A stretch of DNA of 64,000 nt from Nocardioides sp. T2.26MG-1 (GTDB lineage Bacteria > Actinomycetota > Actinomycetes > Propionibacteriales > Nocardioidaceae). The notes below the pieces were generated by a model. The model did no database searches, was not told the DNA's origin, and saw only the letters and a list, made by a program, of their open reading frames with translations. The position numbers and the translations under genes were made by a program. Positions 24,168 to 31,565 of this stretch are shown piece after piece. The DNA lies in assembly GCF_950101795.1 (NCBI RefSeq), contig NZ_CATNLZ010000035.1, positions 124,001 to 188,000 of the forward strand. The letters are read 5' to 3'. Positions within the stretch are counted from its first letter, which is position 1. The number at the start of each line of letters is the position of its first letter.

Positions 24168-26245
24168 GACGGGGGGCGGTCCGCCGGAGCCGTCCCCCAC
24201 GAGGGCTCGACGTCGTCACTCGTGACGACCTCGATCAGCCGGGGGCGGGTGCCGAGCCACGACGACGTCCGCGGGACGCCGTCGACCAGCAGGGCCGCGG
24301 CGTGGCGTCCCGGGCCGGACCGGACGATCCGGGTCGCGTGGCCACCCCGGGGACGAAGCACCACGGAGTCGAACGCCGGCACCCCGGCGGCGAGGTTCGG
24401 CGTCCCCGGGGTGAGCGGGTAGAGCCCGATGGAGGACCACACGTACCAGGCCGACAGGCTCCCGAGGTCGTCGTTGCCCGGCAGGCCGTCGGCTGCCGGA
24501 GACCACAACTCCGCGCGGGCGCGGTCGACGACGTCCTGGGTGCGGGCGGGCTGGCCGAGCCACTGGTAGGCCCACGGGGTCAGGAAGGAGGGCTGGTTGC
24601 CGAGCCAGGCGTGGGGGCCGTCGCCGGCGTTGAGCTCGGTGAAGAACTCGTCGAGCCGCGCGGCGACCTCGTCGGCCGGGCCGAGGGAGCCGAGCAGTCC
24701 GGCCATGTCCTGGGGCACTCCGCCGAACGTGTACTGCACCGGGCTGCCCTCCTCGAAGCCTCCGACGACCGAGGACCCGTCGGCGTCGCGGGCACGGAGC
24801 AGGTCGCCGTCGAGCAGTGAGCGCCAGGTCGTGCTCCGGTCGACCAGGCGCTGGGCGAGGTCGCGGTGGCCGGCGGCCGCGGCGAGCCGGGAGATCGCGA
24901 AGTCGGCGGCGGCGTACTCCAGCGTGGTCGAGGCCCCGAACCGCTCGCCGGGCGTCGGGACCCAGCCGAGGCGGAGGTAGTCATCGAGCCCCGTCCGTGG
25001 CTGGCGTGCGAGGCGCTCGACGACCTCGTCGAGCGGGAAGTCACGAGCGCCGAAGGCCCAGGCGGCTGCGGCGATCGGGCCGGCGGGGTCGCCGCCCATC
25101 ACCCCGCTGTCCTCCGCGACGACCGGCCACCGCGGGAACGCGCCGCCCTGCCGCGCGTCGCGCAGCAGCGACCGCACGACCTGGGACGCGACGTCGGGGC
25201 GCAGCCAGGCCAGCAGCGGGACCTGGGTGCGGTAGACGTCCCACCCCGAGATCGAGCTCAACTGGACGTCACCCGCGGCGAGTCGGTGCACCCGGCCGTC
25301 GAAGCCGGGGTAGCGCCCGTCGGCGTCGCTGACCGGCGTCGGGTGCAGGAACGCGTGGTAGACGGCCGTCCGCAGCAGCGCCCGGTCGGTCGCGTCGCCT
25401 CCGGTCGCCGCGACCCGGTCGAGCTCGGTGTCCCAGGCGGCGGCCGCGGAGCCGGCCAGCCGGTCGACCGACCAGCCGATGCCGGAGCGGTCGAGGTTGC
25501 GCCGGGCGCCCGCGGCGTCGACGAAGGAGATCGCCACCTGCGCCCGGACCCTGCGCTCGCGCCCGAACCCGACGCCGGCGCCGCCGTCCCACCTCGCGCG
25601 GGAGCGGATCGGCCGGTCGAAGCGGTAGAGCACGTTCACGACGTACTCGCCCGGCCGGTCGCAGAAGCCGCCGCTGCGCACGCGCACCGCGACCTCGCGG
25701 TCGCCCGGGAACCACACGCCGTGGCCGCGGGTGCCGTTCAGGCTGCCGTCGGCCTTGACCAGGACGGTCGCGCGCCGGCCGGCGGGGTAGGTGAAGCGCA
25801 TCAGGCCGGCCCGCGTCGCCGCCGCGAGGTCGACCCCGACCGCGCCGGCCCGGACGGAGTAGCGCCCGGGCACCGCCCGCTCGGTGTCGGCGCGGATCGG
25901 GACGGTCGCCGTCGCCGGGTCGCGGGGGGCGGTCCCCGCGATGGGCAGGAGCGGTGCGTCGCCGAAGACCGGGCAGCCGGCGCCGGAGAGGTGGGTGGGG
26001 GAGAAGCCCCGGACCGCCGGCTCGCCTGCGGCATACCCGGACGAAGCGCCGCCGGTCGTGTCCGGGCCGAGCTGGACCATCCCGACCGGCACCGTCGCCG
26101 CGGGCGTGGTGTTGCCGCTGAACCACGGGCGCGGCCCGCCGGTGCCGACGAACGGGTCGGCGGGCTCGGCCGCGACCGGCGCGATGGTGCCCCCGATCCC
26201 GGTGAGCAGCCCGAGGCCGAGGAGGACGAGACGGCCGGGGCGCAT
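24152..26245 (-). CDS. secreted GH92 family glycosidase (exo-alpha-mannosidase type)
   Basis: The 697-aa protein has a signal peptide (RPGRLVLLGLGLLTGIGG, cleavage near APVAA). GH92 landmarks follow: VGTGG and GNTTPAATVPVGMVQLGPD at the N-terminus, SPTHLSGAGCPVFGD near 85, SSISGWDVYRTQVPLLAW near 330, and the catalytic region GNDDLGSLSAWYVWSSIGLYP near 600. GH92 enzymes are Ca2+-dependent inverting alpha-mannosidases acting on N-glycan or fungal mannans. TAGATT stands 6 nt before the ATG on the minus strand, suggesting a leaderless mRNA. Standing alone, its polysaccharide target is inferred only from the family. Confidence 0.92.
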   Translation of the reverse strand: MRPGRLVLLGLGLLTGIGGTIAPVAAEPADPFVGTGGPRPWFSGNTTPAATVPVGMVQLGPDTTGGASSGYAAGEPAVRGFSPTHLSGAGCPVFGDAPLLPIAGTAPRDPATATVPIRADTERAVPGRYSVRAGAVGVDLAAATRAGLMRFTYPAGRRATVLVKADGSLNGTRGHGVWFPGDREVAVRVRSGGFCDRPGEYVVNVLYRFDRPIRSRARWDGGAGVGFGRERRVRAQVAISFVDAAGARRNLDRSGIGWSVDRLAGSAAAAWDTELDRVAATGGDATDRALLRTAVYHAFLHPTPVSDADGRYPGFDGRVHRLAAGDVQLSSISGWDVYRTQVPLLAWLRPDVASQVVRSLLRDARQGGAFPRWPVVAEDSGVMGGDPAGPIAAAAWAFGARDFPLDEVVERLARQPRTGLDDYLRLGWVPTPGERFGASTTLEYAAADFAISRLAAAAGHRDLAQRLVDRSTTWRSLLDGDLLRARDADGSSVVGGFEEGSPVQYTFGGVPQDMAGLLGSLGPADEVAARLDEFFTELNAGDGPHAWLGNQPSFLTPWAYQWLGQPARTQDVVDRARAELWSPAADGLPGNDDLGSLSAWYVWSSIGLYPLTPGTPNLAAGVPAFDSVVLRPRGGHATRIVRSGPGRHAAALLVDGVPRTSSWLGTRPRLIEVVTSDDVEPSWGTAPADRPPSYPGS

Positions 26246-26325
26246 CAGCCCAATCTAGGCGCAGCCCGTGATCCGGATGTCGAGATCGCTCGCTCGCGAT
26301 GTGGTCGCCGTGGCACCATGAGTCC

Positions 26326-26355
26326 GTGCACCACCAGCAGATCATCATTTGCTAG
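26326..26355 (+). CDS. isoleucine leader peptide (Met-His-His-Gln-Gln-Ile-Ile-Ile-Cys)
   Basis: GTG at 26326 begins a 9-codon frame with three consecutive Ile codons (ATC ATC ATT) directly before TGC TAG. It lies 86 bp before cimA, whose product commits carbon to isoleucine. The stop codon overlaps the first hairpin of the downstream attenuator. CACCAT at 26314-26319 stands 6 nt before the GTG and could be a -10 element of a leaderless RNA. Confidence 0.75.
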   Translation: MHHQQIIIC

Positions 26356-26381
26356 CGCGTCGAGCCTCCCGCCCGACGCGC
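26355..26381 (+). promoter_or_regulatory. attenuator hairpin 1 upstream of cimA
   Basis: GCGCGTCG (26355-26362) pairs perfectly with CGACGCGC (26374-26381) immediately after the Ile codons. A ribosome stalled on the Ile codons would cover the left arm and free the right arm. The competing anti-terminator pairing needs RNA folding to define. Confidence 0.65.
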
Positions 26382-26384
26382 CGA

Positions 26385-26409
26385 CCTCTCGTACTCCGAG
26401 AGGTTTTTT
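26385..26409 (+). terminator. intrinsic terminator of the cimA attenuator
   Basis: CCTCTCG-TACTC-CGAGAGG is followed at once by six T residues (26404-26409), a classical rho-independent terminator and rare in this T-poor DNA. It lies between the Ile leader peptide and the cimA start, so it can only be regulatory for cimA. Confidence 0.85.
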
Positions 26410-26440
26410 CATGTCTGGCCCACCCAGCCGAGAGAGAACC

Positions 26441-28045
26441 ATGGACCTGCACGGCGCCTTCCACGTCTACGACACCACCCTGCGCGACGGCGCCCAGCAG
26501 GAGGGGCTCAACCTCTCCGTCGCCGACAAGCTCTCGATCGCCCGGCAGCTCGACGGGCTCGGGGTGGGCTACATCGAGGGCGGCTGGCCGGGCGCGAACC
26601 CCAAGGACACCGAGTTCTTCCGCCGCGCCGCGCAGGAGCTGGACCTCGAGCACGCCCGGCTGGCTGCGTTCGGCGCCACCCGACGTGCCGGTGTGAAGGC
26701 GGCCGACGACCCGCTCGTGGCCGCGCTGCGCGACAGCGGCGCCTCGGTGGTGACGCTGGTCGCGAAGTCCCACGACCGCCACGTCGAGCTGGCGCTGCGC
26801 ACCACGCTCGAGGAGAATCTCGCGATGGTCCGCGACACCGTGAGCCACCTGCGCGCCGAGGGGCAGACGGTGTTCCTCGACGCCGAGCACTTCTTCGACG
26901 GCTACCGGGCCAACCGGGCCTACGCGCTCGAGGTGTTACGCACGGCGTACGACGCGGGCGCCGAGGTGATCGCGCTGTGCGACACCAACGGCGGCATGCT
27001 GCCGGCCTGGGTCGCCGACGTCGTGCACGACGTGCGCGAGAACGCCGAGGTGCGGGTCGGCATCCACTGCCACAACGACACCGGCTGCGCGGTCGCCAAC
27101 ACGCTGGCGGCCGTGGACGCCGGCGCCACGCACGTCCAGGGCACGATCAACGGCTACGGCGAGCGCACCGGCAACGCCGACCTGATCGCGGTGGTCGCGA
27201 ACCTCGAGCTCAAGCTGGACCGCCGGGTGCTGCCGCCCGGCCTGCTCACCGAGGCCACCCGGATCGCGCACGCGGTCGCCGAGGTGACGAACTTCCCGCC
27301 CGCATCGCGGCAGCCGTACGTCGGCAGCTCGGCCTTCACCCACAAGGCCGGCCTGCACGCGAGCGCGATCAAGGTCGACCCCGACCTCTACCAGCACATG
27401 GACCCCGCGGCCGTCGGCAACGACATGAGGCTGCTGGTCTCCGACATGGCCGGGCGGGCCTCGATCGAGCTGAAGGGCCGCGAGCTCGGCTTCGACCTCT
27501 CGGGCGACTCGCCCGACGACAAGGCCCTCGTCACCAGGATCACCGAGCGGGTCAAGCGCCTGGAGAACCGCGGCTACACGTTCGAGGCCGCCGACGCGTC
27601 CTTCGAGCTGCTGCTGGCCGAGGAGGTCGAGGGGGTTCGCCCGTCGTACTTCGAGGTCGAGTCGTGGCGGGTGATCACCGAGACGCTCACCAAGCGGAGT
27701 GCGGACGAGGAGGCGGTCTCCGAGGCGACCGTGAAGCTCAAGGCCGGAGGCGTCCGCTACGTCGTCACCGGCGAAGGAAACGGGCCGGTCAACGCCCTCG
27801 ACCACGCACTGCGTGAGGCGATCGTGCAGGCCTACCCGCAGGTCGCGAAGTTCGAGCTGATCGACTACAAGGTGCGCATCCTCGACCAGGGGCACGGCAC
27901 CGACGCGATCACGCGGGTGCTGATCGAGACCAGCGACGGCGAGTCGTCCTGGGTCACCGTGGGCGTCGGCGCCAACGTGATCGAGGCGTCGTGGGGCGCG
28001 CTGGTCGACGGGCTGACGTTCGGGCTGCGCAAGCACGAGGTCTGA
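26441..28045 (+). CDS. cimA: (R)-citramalate synthase
   Basis: Condenses pyruvate and acetyl-CoA to citramalate, the threonine-independent route to 2-oxobutyrate and isoleucine. The 534-aa protein has the HMGL-like barrel with VYDTTLRDGAQQEGLNLSV near the N-terminus, GIHCHNDTGCAVANTLAAVDAGA near 208 with the metal-binding His pair, NGYGERTGNADL, and HKAGLHASAI. A LeuA-type allosteric domain (about 400-534) follows. Start ATG 26441 follows AGAGAGAA; an in-frame ATG at 26411 lies against the terminator T-run and is less likely. The upstream Ile attenuator independently supports an isoleucine role over isopropylmalate synthase. Confidence 0.93.
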   Translation: MDLHGAFHVYDTTLRDGAQQEGLNLSVADKLSIARQLDGLGVGYIEGGWPGANPKDTEFFRRAAQELDLEHARLAAFGATRRAGVKAADDPLVAALRDSGASVVTLVAKSHDRHVELALRTTLEENLAMVRDTVSHLRAEGQTVFLDAEHFFDGYRANRAYALEVLRTAYDAGAEVIALCDTNGGMLPAWVADVVHDVRENAEVRVGIHCHNDTGCAVANTLAAVDAGATHVQGTINGYGERTGNADLIAVVANLELKLDRRVLPPGLLTEATRIAHAVAEVTNFPPASRQPYVGSSAFTHKAGLHASAIKVDPDLYQHMDPAAVGNDMRLLVSDMAGRASIELKGRELGFDLSGDSPDDKALVTRITERVKRLENRGYTFEAADASFELLLAEEVEGVRPSYFEVESWRVITETLTKRSADEEAVSEATVKLKAGGVRYVVTGEGNGPVNALDHALREAIVQAYPQVAKFELIDYKVRILDQGHGTDAITRVLIETSDGESSWVTVGVGANVIEASWGALVDGLTFGLRKHEV

Positions 28046-28091
28046 GCGCGTCCCCCTTCCTCTCCGACGAGCTCCGAGGTTCAGTCGTGAC

Positions 28092-28151
28092 TTCTGACGC
28101 TCGAGTCCGGAGTCTTGTCCCGACTCAACCGTCAGAACTCCCGACTCAACC
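28092..28151. repeat. hairpin and direct repeats downstream of cimA
   Basis: TTCTGACG (28092-28099) pairs with CGTCAGAA (28130-28137), and CCCGACTCAACC occurs twice (28119-28130, 28140-28151). Together they can form a branched structure that may end cimA transcription. The rest of this 184-bp gap shows only a TAGGGT hexamer at 28222 that may be the next gene's -10. Confidence 0.45.
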
Positions 28152-28229
28152 TGCCCGGCGGGGTCGTCCGCGTCAGCGGCCGGTCGAGCCGTCCGGTCGT
28201 CGACTGGGCAGGCGGGCTCGGTAGGGTCG

Positions 28230-29096
28230 GTGAGTGGCACGGTGGTTGCCGACTGGCGCCGCCTCCGCACCCTGATGACCATGCTCGACGACCCTGACAG
28301 CCCTCCGCGAACGGCCGACCCTGCGCCGTCGTACCGGCCCGCCGTCGCCCGTGCTGCCCGCGTCGCGCACGGCACCCGCGCGGCCCGAGCGGCGCGCGAG
28401 CTGATCCTGGTCGTCGCCCTGTTCGGCGTCTACAAGCTCGGCCGCGCGCTCGTCGCCGACCAGGAGGGCGTCGCCCTGCGCCACGCCGACCTGGTGCGTC
28501 GGCTCGAGGACGTCCTGCGGCTGCCCTCCGAGGCGGCCCTCCAGGCGGCCGTCGGCTCGGATGCCCTGTTCCGCGCCGCGAACGTCTACTACACCGGCGT
28601 TCACTTCCCGCTGATGGTGCTGTTCCTCGCCTGGGGCTTCGCCCGGCGCGCGCCGCACGAGTACGCGTGGGCCCGCAACCTGCTGGTCCTCCAGACCGGG
28701 TCCGCGCTGCTCATCCACCTCGCCTTCCCGCTCGCGCCGCCTCGGATGTTCCCCCAGTGGGGCTTCACCGACACCATGACGATCCTCGGACCCTCGCCGT
28801 ACGACGGCGCCAGTGGTGCGATGGCCAACCAGTTCGCGGCGATGCCGAGCCTGCACGTCGGCTGGGCGGTCCTGATCGCCTACGTCGTCGCCCGCACCGG
28901 ACCGCGCTGGCTGGCGGTGATCACCGCGGTGCACGCGGTGGTGACGGTGCTCGTCGTGGTCGTCACCGCCAACCACTGGTGGGTCGACGGCATCATCGGG
29001 GTGCTCCTGCTCGTGGTCGCCGACCTCGTGTTGAGCCGGGCCGGCCGAGGCCCGGAGCCGCTGCCGGCGGCGTCCACGCCGACACAGCCGCGCTAG
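28230..29096 (+). CDS. PAP2-superfamily membrane phosphatase / inositolphosphotransferase-like
   Basis: A 288-aa protein with about six hydrophobic segments after a soluble N-terminus. The phosphatase motifs are visible as AMPSLHVGWAV near residue 208 (C2, catalytic His) and ANHWWVDGIIG near 248 (C3, His plus Asp). The PPRMFPQWGF block near 170 marks the PAP2_3/Aur1-Ipt1 branch, which moves phospho-inositol or dephosphorylates lipids. Start is uncertain: GTG 28230, GTG 28242 and ATG 28275 are all in frame, and the good codon pattern from 28230 favours a longer form. Confidence 0.82.
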   Translation: MSGTVVADWRRLRTLMTMLDDPDSPPRTADPAPSYRPAVARAARVAHGTRAARAARELILVVALFGVYKLGRALVADQEGVALRHADLVRRLEDVLRLPSEAALQAAVGSDALFRAANVYYTGVHFPLMVLFLAWGFARRAPHEYAWARNLLVLQTGSALLIHLAFPLAPPRMFPQWGFTDTMTILGPSPYDGASGAMANQFAAMPSLHVGWAVLIAYVVARTGPRWLAVITAVHAVVTVLVVVVTANHWWVDGIIGVLLLVVADLVLSRAGRGPEPLPAASTPTQPR

Positions 29097-29133
29097 GGAC
29101 GCCGGGCCGTCGCCTGGCGGGCATCATCGCGGT

Positions 29134-29667
29134 GTGGAGACGCTGAGAAGCAGTGAGGTGTTCGCGAACCGGTGGTTGTCGGTCCGCGAGGACGCGGTCC
29201 GGCGACCGGACGGATCGACCGGTCACTACACAGTCGTGGACTCTCCCGACATCGCTCTGGTGATCCCCTCCGACGGAGACCGCCTGCACGTGGTCGAGCA
29301 ATACCGCCATGCGGTCGCGGGCCGGCGGTGGGAGTTCCCATCCGGGAGCGTCGACGGCAACGATGCCGATGCGGAGACGTGCGCCGACCGAGAGCTGCGC
29401 GAGGAGACCGGTCTGTCGGCCGGTTCCCTGACGCTGCTCGGCACGCTCGATGCGGCGCCGGGGACCCTCCGCCAGCGCTGCAGCGTCTTCCTGGCCACGG
29501 AGCTCACGCCGGGCGTGCCGCGGCGGGACGCCGCGGAGCAGGACATGCGATCAGCGTGGTTCGGCGTCACGGACGTCGAGCGCATGCTCCGCGACGGGAG
29601 CATCACGGACGCGAAGTCCGCCGCGGCGTACGCGTTGCTGCTCGTGCATCAGCACGTCCGGCACTGA
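29134..29667 (+). CDS. Nudix hydrolase (ADP-ribose pyrophosphatase-like)
   Basis: A 177-aa protein: VVEQYRHAVAGRRWEFPSGSVDG is typical of ADP-ribose pyrophosphatases, and ADRELREETGLSAG is the end of the Nudix box. The box is irregular: the usual G-x5-E-x7-REUxEExGU has Asp in place of the first Glu and one extra residue before REL. The metal-binding REETG core is intact, so activity is likely. Start is GTG 29134. Substrate cannot be fixed. Confidence 0.85.
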   Translation: METLRSSEVFANRWLSVREDAVRRPDGSTGHYTVVDSPDIALVIPSDGDRLHVVEQYRHAVAGRRWEFPSGSVDGNDADAETCADRELREETGLSAGSLTLLGTLDAAPGTLRQRCSVFLATELTPGVPRRDAAEQDMRSAWFGVTDVERMLRDGSITDAKSAAAYALLLVHQHVRH

Positions 29668-29677
29668 CACGACGACC

Positions 29678-30331
29678 TCACAGCCGGTCCAGCCACGGGT
29701 GGTCGGGGACCATCGACCCCAGGGCGGTCCGCAGCCAGGCGCGGGCCCGGTCGTCCAGCACCGGCAGGGTCGCCGCGAAGTCGGGCTCGTCCTTCGGGCG
29801 GCGCAGGCGGGCCTTGTAGGCGAGCACGATCTCCGGCCGGAGGTAGTGGATGCCGTCGGCGGCCCGCCAGGTGACCTGCTCCCAGGGCGCGACGTGTCCG
29901 TCGAGGAACTTGTTGCTCCACAGCCCGTCCACATCCGGCGTCAGCGGGATGTCGACGACCCAGGGCGAGGTGGCATCAGCGCGCAGCCACAGCTGACTGG
30001 CCGGCTCGTCGACGGTGCGCCAACGGCCTCCCAGGGGGTGCAGGACCCCGCCGACGTTGTTCCAGACGTGCCACCGGTCGCGGACGAGCTCCACGAACGC
30101 AGGTACGTCGCACACGAGCAGCGAGATGTCGGTGTCCTCGTGCTCGCGCCGGTAGCCGGTCGCCGCCTCGATCGCCCAGCCGCCGACGACCCACCACGGC
30201 CGGTCGAAGCCGGCCAGCTCGCGTGCGAGCTCCGCGGGCCCCAGCGGTGCCCACGGTCCGTAGAGCGCGAGGAACGCCTCGTCCTCGGCGTGCTCCTCGG
30301 CGGTCTTCTCGAGCGGGACCCTGGTCGGCAC
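29678..30331 (-). CDS. nucleotidyltransferase-fold protein, aminoglycoside-adenylyltransferase-like
   Basis: A 217-aa protein with the minimal nucleotidyltransferase signature: WWVVGGWAIEAATG near residue 48, then HEDTDISLLV near 64, giving the Gly-Gly and the D-x-D metal ligands. SNKFLDGHVAPWEQVTW and RPEIVLAYKARLRRPKDEPDF match the aminoglycoside/lincosamide adenylyltransferase-like family found widely in soil bacteria. Resistance activity is not implied by family alone. CAGGGT lies 6 nt before the GTG start. Convergent with the Nudix gene. Confidence 0.8.
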   Translation of the reverse strand: MPTRVPLEKTAEEHAEDEAFLALYGPWAPLGPAELARELAGFDRPWWVVGGWAIEAATGYRREHEDTDISLLVCDVPAFVELVRDRWHVWNNVGGVLHPLGGRWRTVDEPASQLWLRADATSPWVVDIPLTPDVDGLWSNKFLDGHVAPWEQVTWRAADGIHYLRPEIVLAYKARLRRPKDEPDFAATLPVLDDRARAWLRTALGSMVPDHPWLDRL

Positions 30332-30357
30332 GCGTCCACCCTGCCCCGGCTGCGCGT

Positions 30358-30743
30358 TCAGCGACCGTCCTCGTCCAGGTAGCTCGGCGCGGGCCTCGTG
30401 CCGGACCGGTCGATGAAGTCCTCGAGCCCCCTCAGTGCCAGGTCGAGGAACGTCTCCTCGCCGAGGGTGTTGAGCTTGAAGAGGAGCGCGTTGGCGCCAC
30501 CGGCGGCCACGAGCGGACCGAGAGGTCGGTGCCGACGGCGAGCACGCTGATGGACAGGCTGAGCCGGTTGCCGCCGGCGGCGCTGTACCGCTCGTACACG
30601 CGCACCAGCATCCGGGCGTCGCCGATGGTGTGGTCGACGGCGTGCTCCAACGTGGCGGTCATGCTGCCGGAGACGATCGTCTCGTCGAGATGGGCGACGA
30701 GTGCGTCCGCGTCACCGGTCAGCCGCTGGTCGTGGTGTGCCAT
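30358..30743 (-). pseudogene. DUF6054-like protein, single-base frameshift
   Basis: From ATG 30743 the protein reads HLDETIVSGSMTATLEH...VYERYSAAGGNRLSLSISV, the DUF6054 pattern, until about residue 76. Then the frame becomes Ser/Arg-rich nonsense, while the next frame continues convincingly (LVAAGGANALLFKLNTLGEE...) to the stop at 30358. One extra base at the GG of 30515-30516 would give a normal 128-aa protein. Function unknown for the family. Confidence 0.72.
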
Positions 30744-30838
30744 GGATCGTGTCCTTCCCCCGTGTCTCTCGGCACGCTAGCGCGACGGCACGCAGAAATG
30801 GGATGCGCCGTTCCGCGGCCCGTGCCTACGGTGCCGAG

Positions 30839-31540
30839 ATGTCCTTGGAACTCGTGGCGGTGACGTACGACGCTCGGGACCCGGCCGGTGTGGCGGCGTT
30901 CTGGGGTGCCCTGCTCGGCCGGGAGGCCGTCGACGGTCCGGACGGGGTCCTGCTGCCCGGTGGCGGCGGCCAGGTCGGGCTCGAGTTCGTCGCCTCCGAC
31001 TCGGTGAAGGCCGAGCCGGACCGCTACCACCTCCACGTGACCAGCGCCGCTCCCGGGGACCAGGAGCGGATGGTCGAGACGGCGCTCGGTCTCGGGGCCC
31101 AGCACCTGGACGTCGGCCAGCTGCCCGAGGAGCGCCACGTGGTGCTCCGCGATCCGGGCGGCAACGAGTTCTGCGTGATCGAGCACGGCAACAACTTCCT
31201 CGCCGGGTGTGGTCTGCTCGGCGAGGTCACCTGCGACGGCACCCGTGACGTCGGCCTGTTCTGGCACGAGGCCCTGGGATGGCCGCTGGTCTGGGACGAG
31301 AACGAGGAGACCGCGGTCCAATCGCCCGACGGTGGCACGAAGGTCTCCTGGGGTGGCCCGCCGGTGGCCCCGAAGCTCCGGCGCAACCGGCAGCGCTTCC
31401 ACCTCGCGGCGACGGGCCTCGCGGCCGACATCGCCCGTCTGGTGGCACTCGGGGCGACCGAGGTCGGACCGGACCGGGGTGGCGTCGAGCTCATCGACCC
31501 GGACGGCAACGAGTTCCTCGTCACGTCGTCCGCTACGTAG
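30839..31540 (+). CDS. VOC (glyoxalase/bleomycin-resistance fold) protein, two tandem domains
   Basis: The 233-aa protein has two VOC half-modules: residues 1-115 (YDARDPAGVAAFWGALLGRE, ending RDPGGNEFCVIE) and about 120-233 (GTRDVGLFWHEALGWPL, ending DPDGNEFLVTS). The Glu in each GNEF motif is the usual metal or substrate ligand. Actinobacteria have many such proteins of unknown substrate. TACGGT (30827-30832) is 6 nt before the ATG, so the mRNA is probably leaderless. Confidence 0.85.
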   Translation: MSLELVAVTYDARDPAGVAAFWGALLGREAVDGPDGVLLPGGGGQVGLEFVASDSVKAEPDRYHLHVTSAAPGDQERMVETALGLGAQHLDVGQLPEERHVVLRDPGGNEFCVIEHGNNFLAGCGLLGEVTCDGTRDVGLFWHEALGWPLVWDENEETAVQSPDGGTKVSWGGPPVAPKLRRNRQRFHLAATGLAADIARLVALGATEVGPDRGGVELIDPDGNEFLVTSSAT

Positions 31541-31565
31541 CGCCCAGGCGGGGTACCGCTCACGA

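Noticed and set aside
26318..26357. ATG at 26318 as start of the cimA leader peptide
   Set aside because: Its frame lacks the Ile run and is not the one that ends at TAG 26353; GTG 26326 gives the Ile-Ile-Ile peptide.
28230..28245. GTG at 28234 as leaderless start behind TAGGGT
   Set aside because: It has the right spacing but is out of frame and meets a stop after 13 codons.
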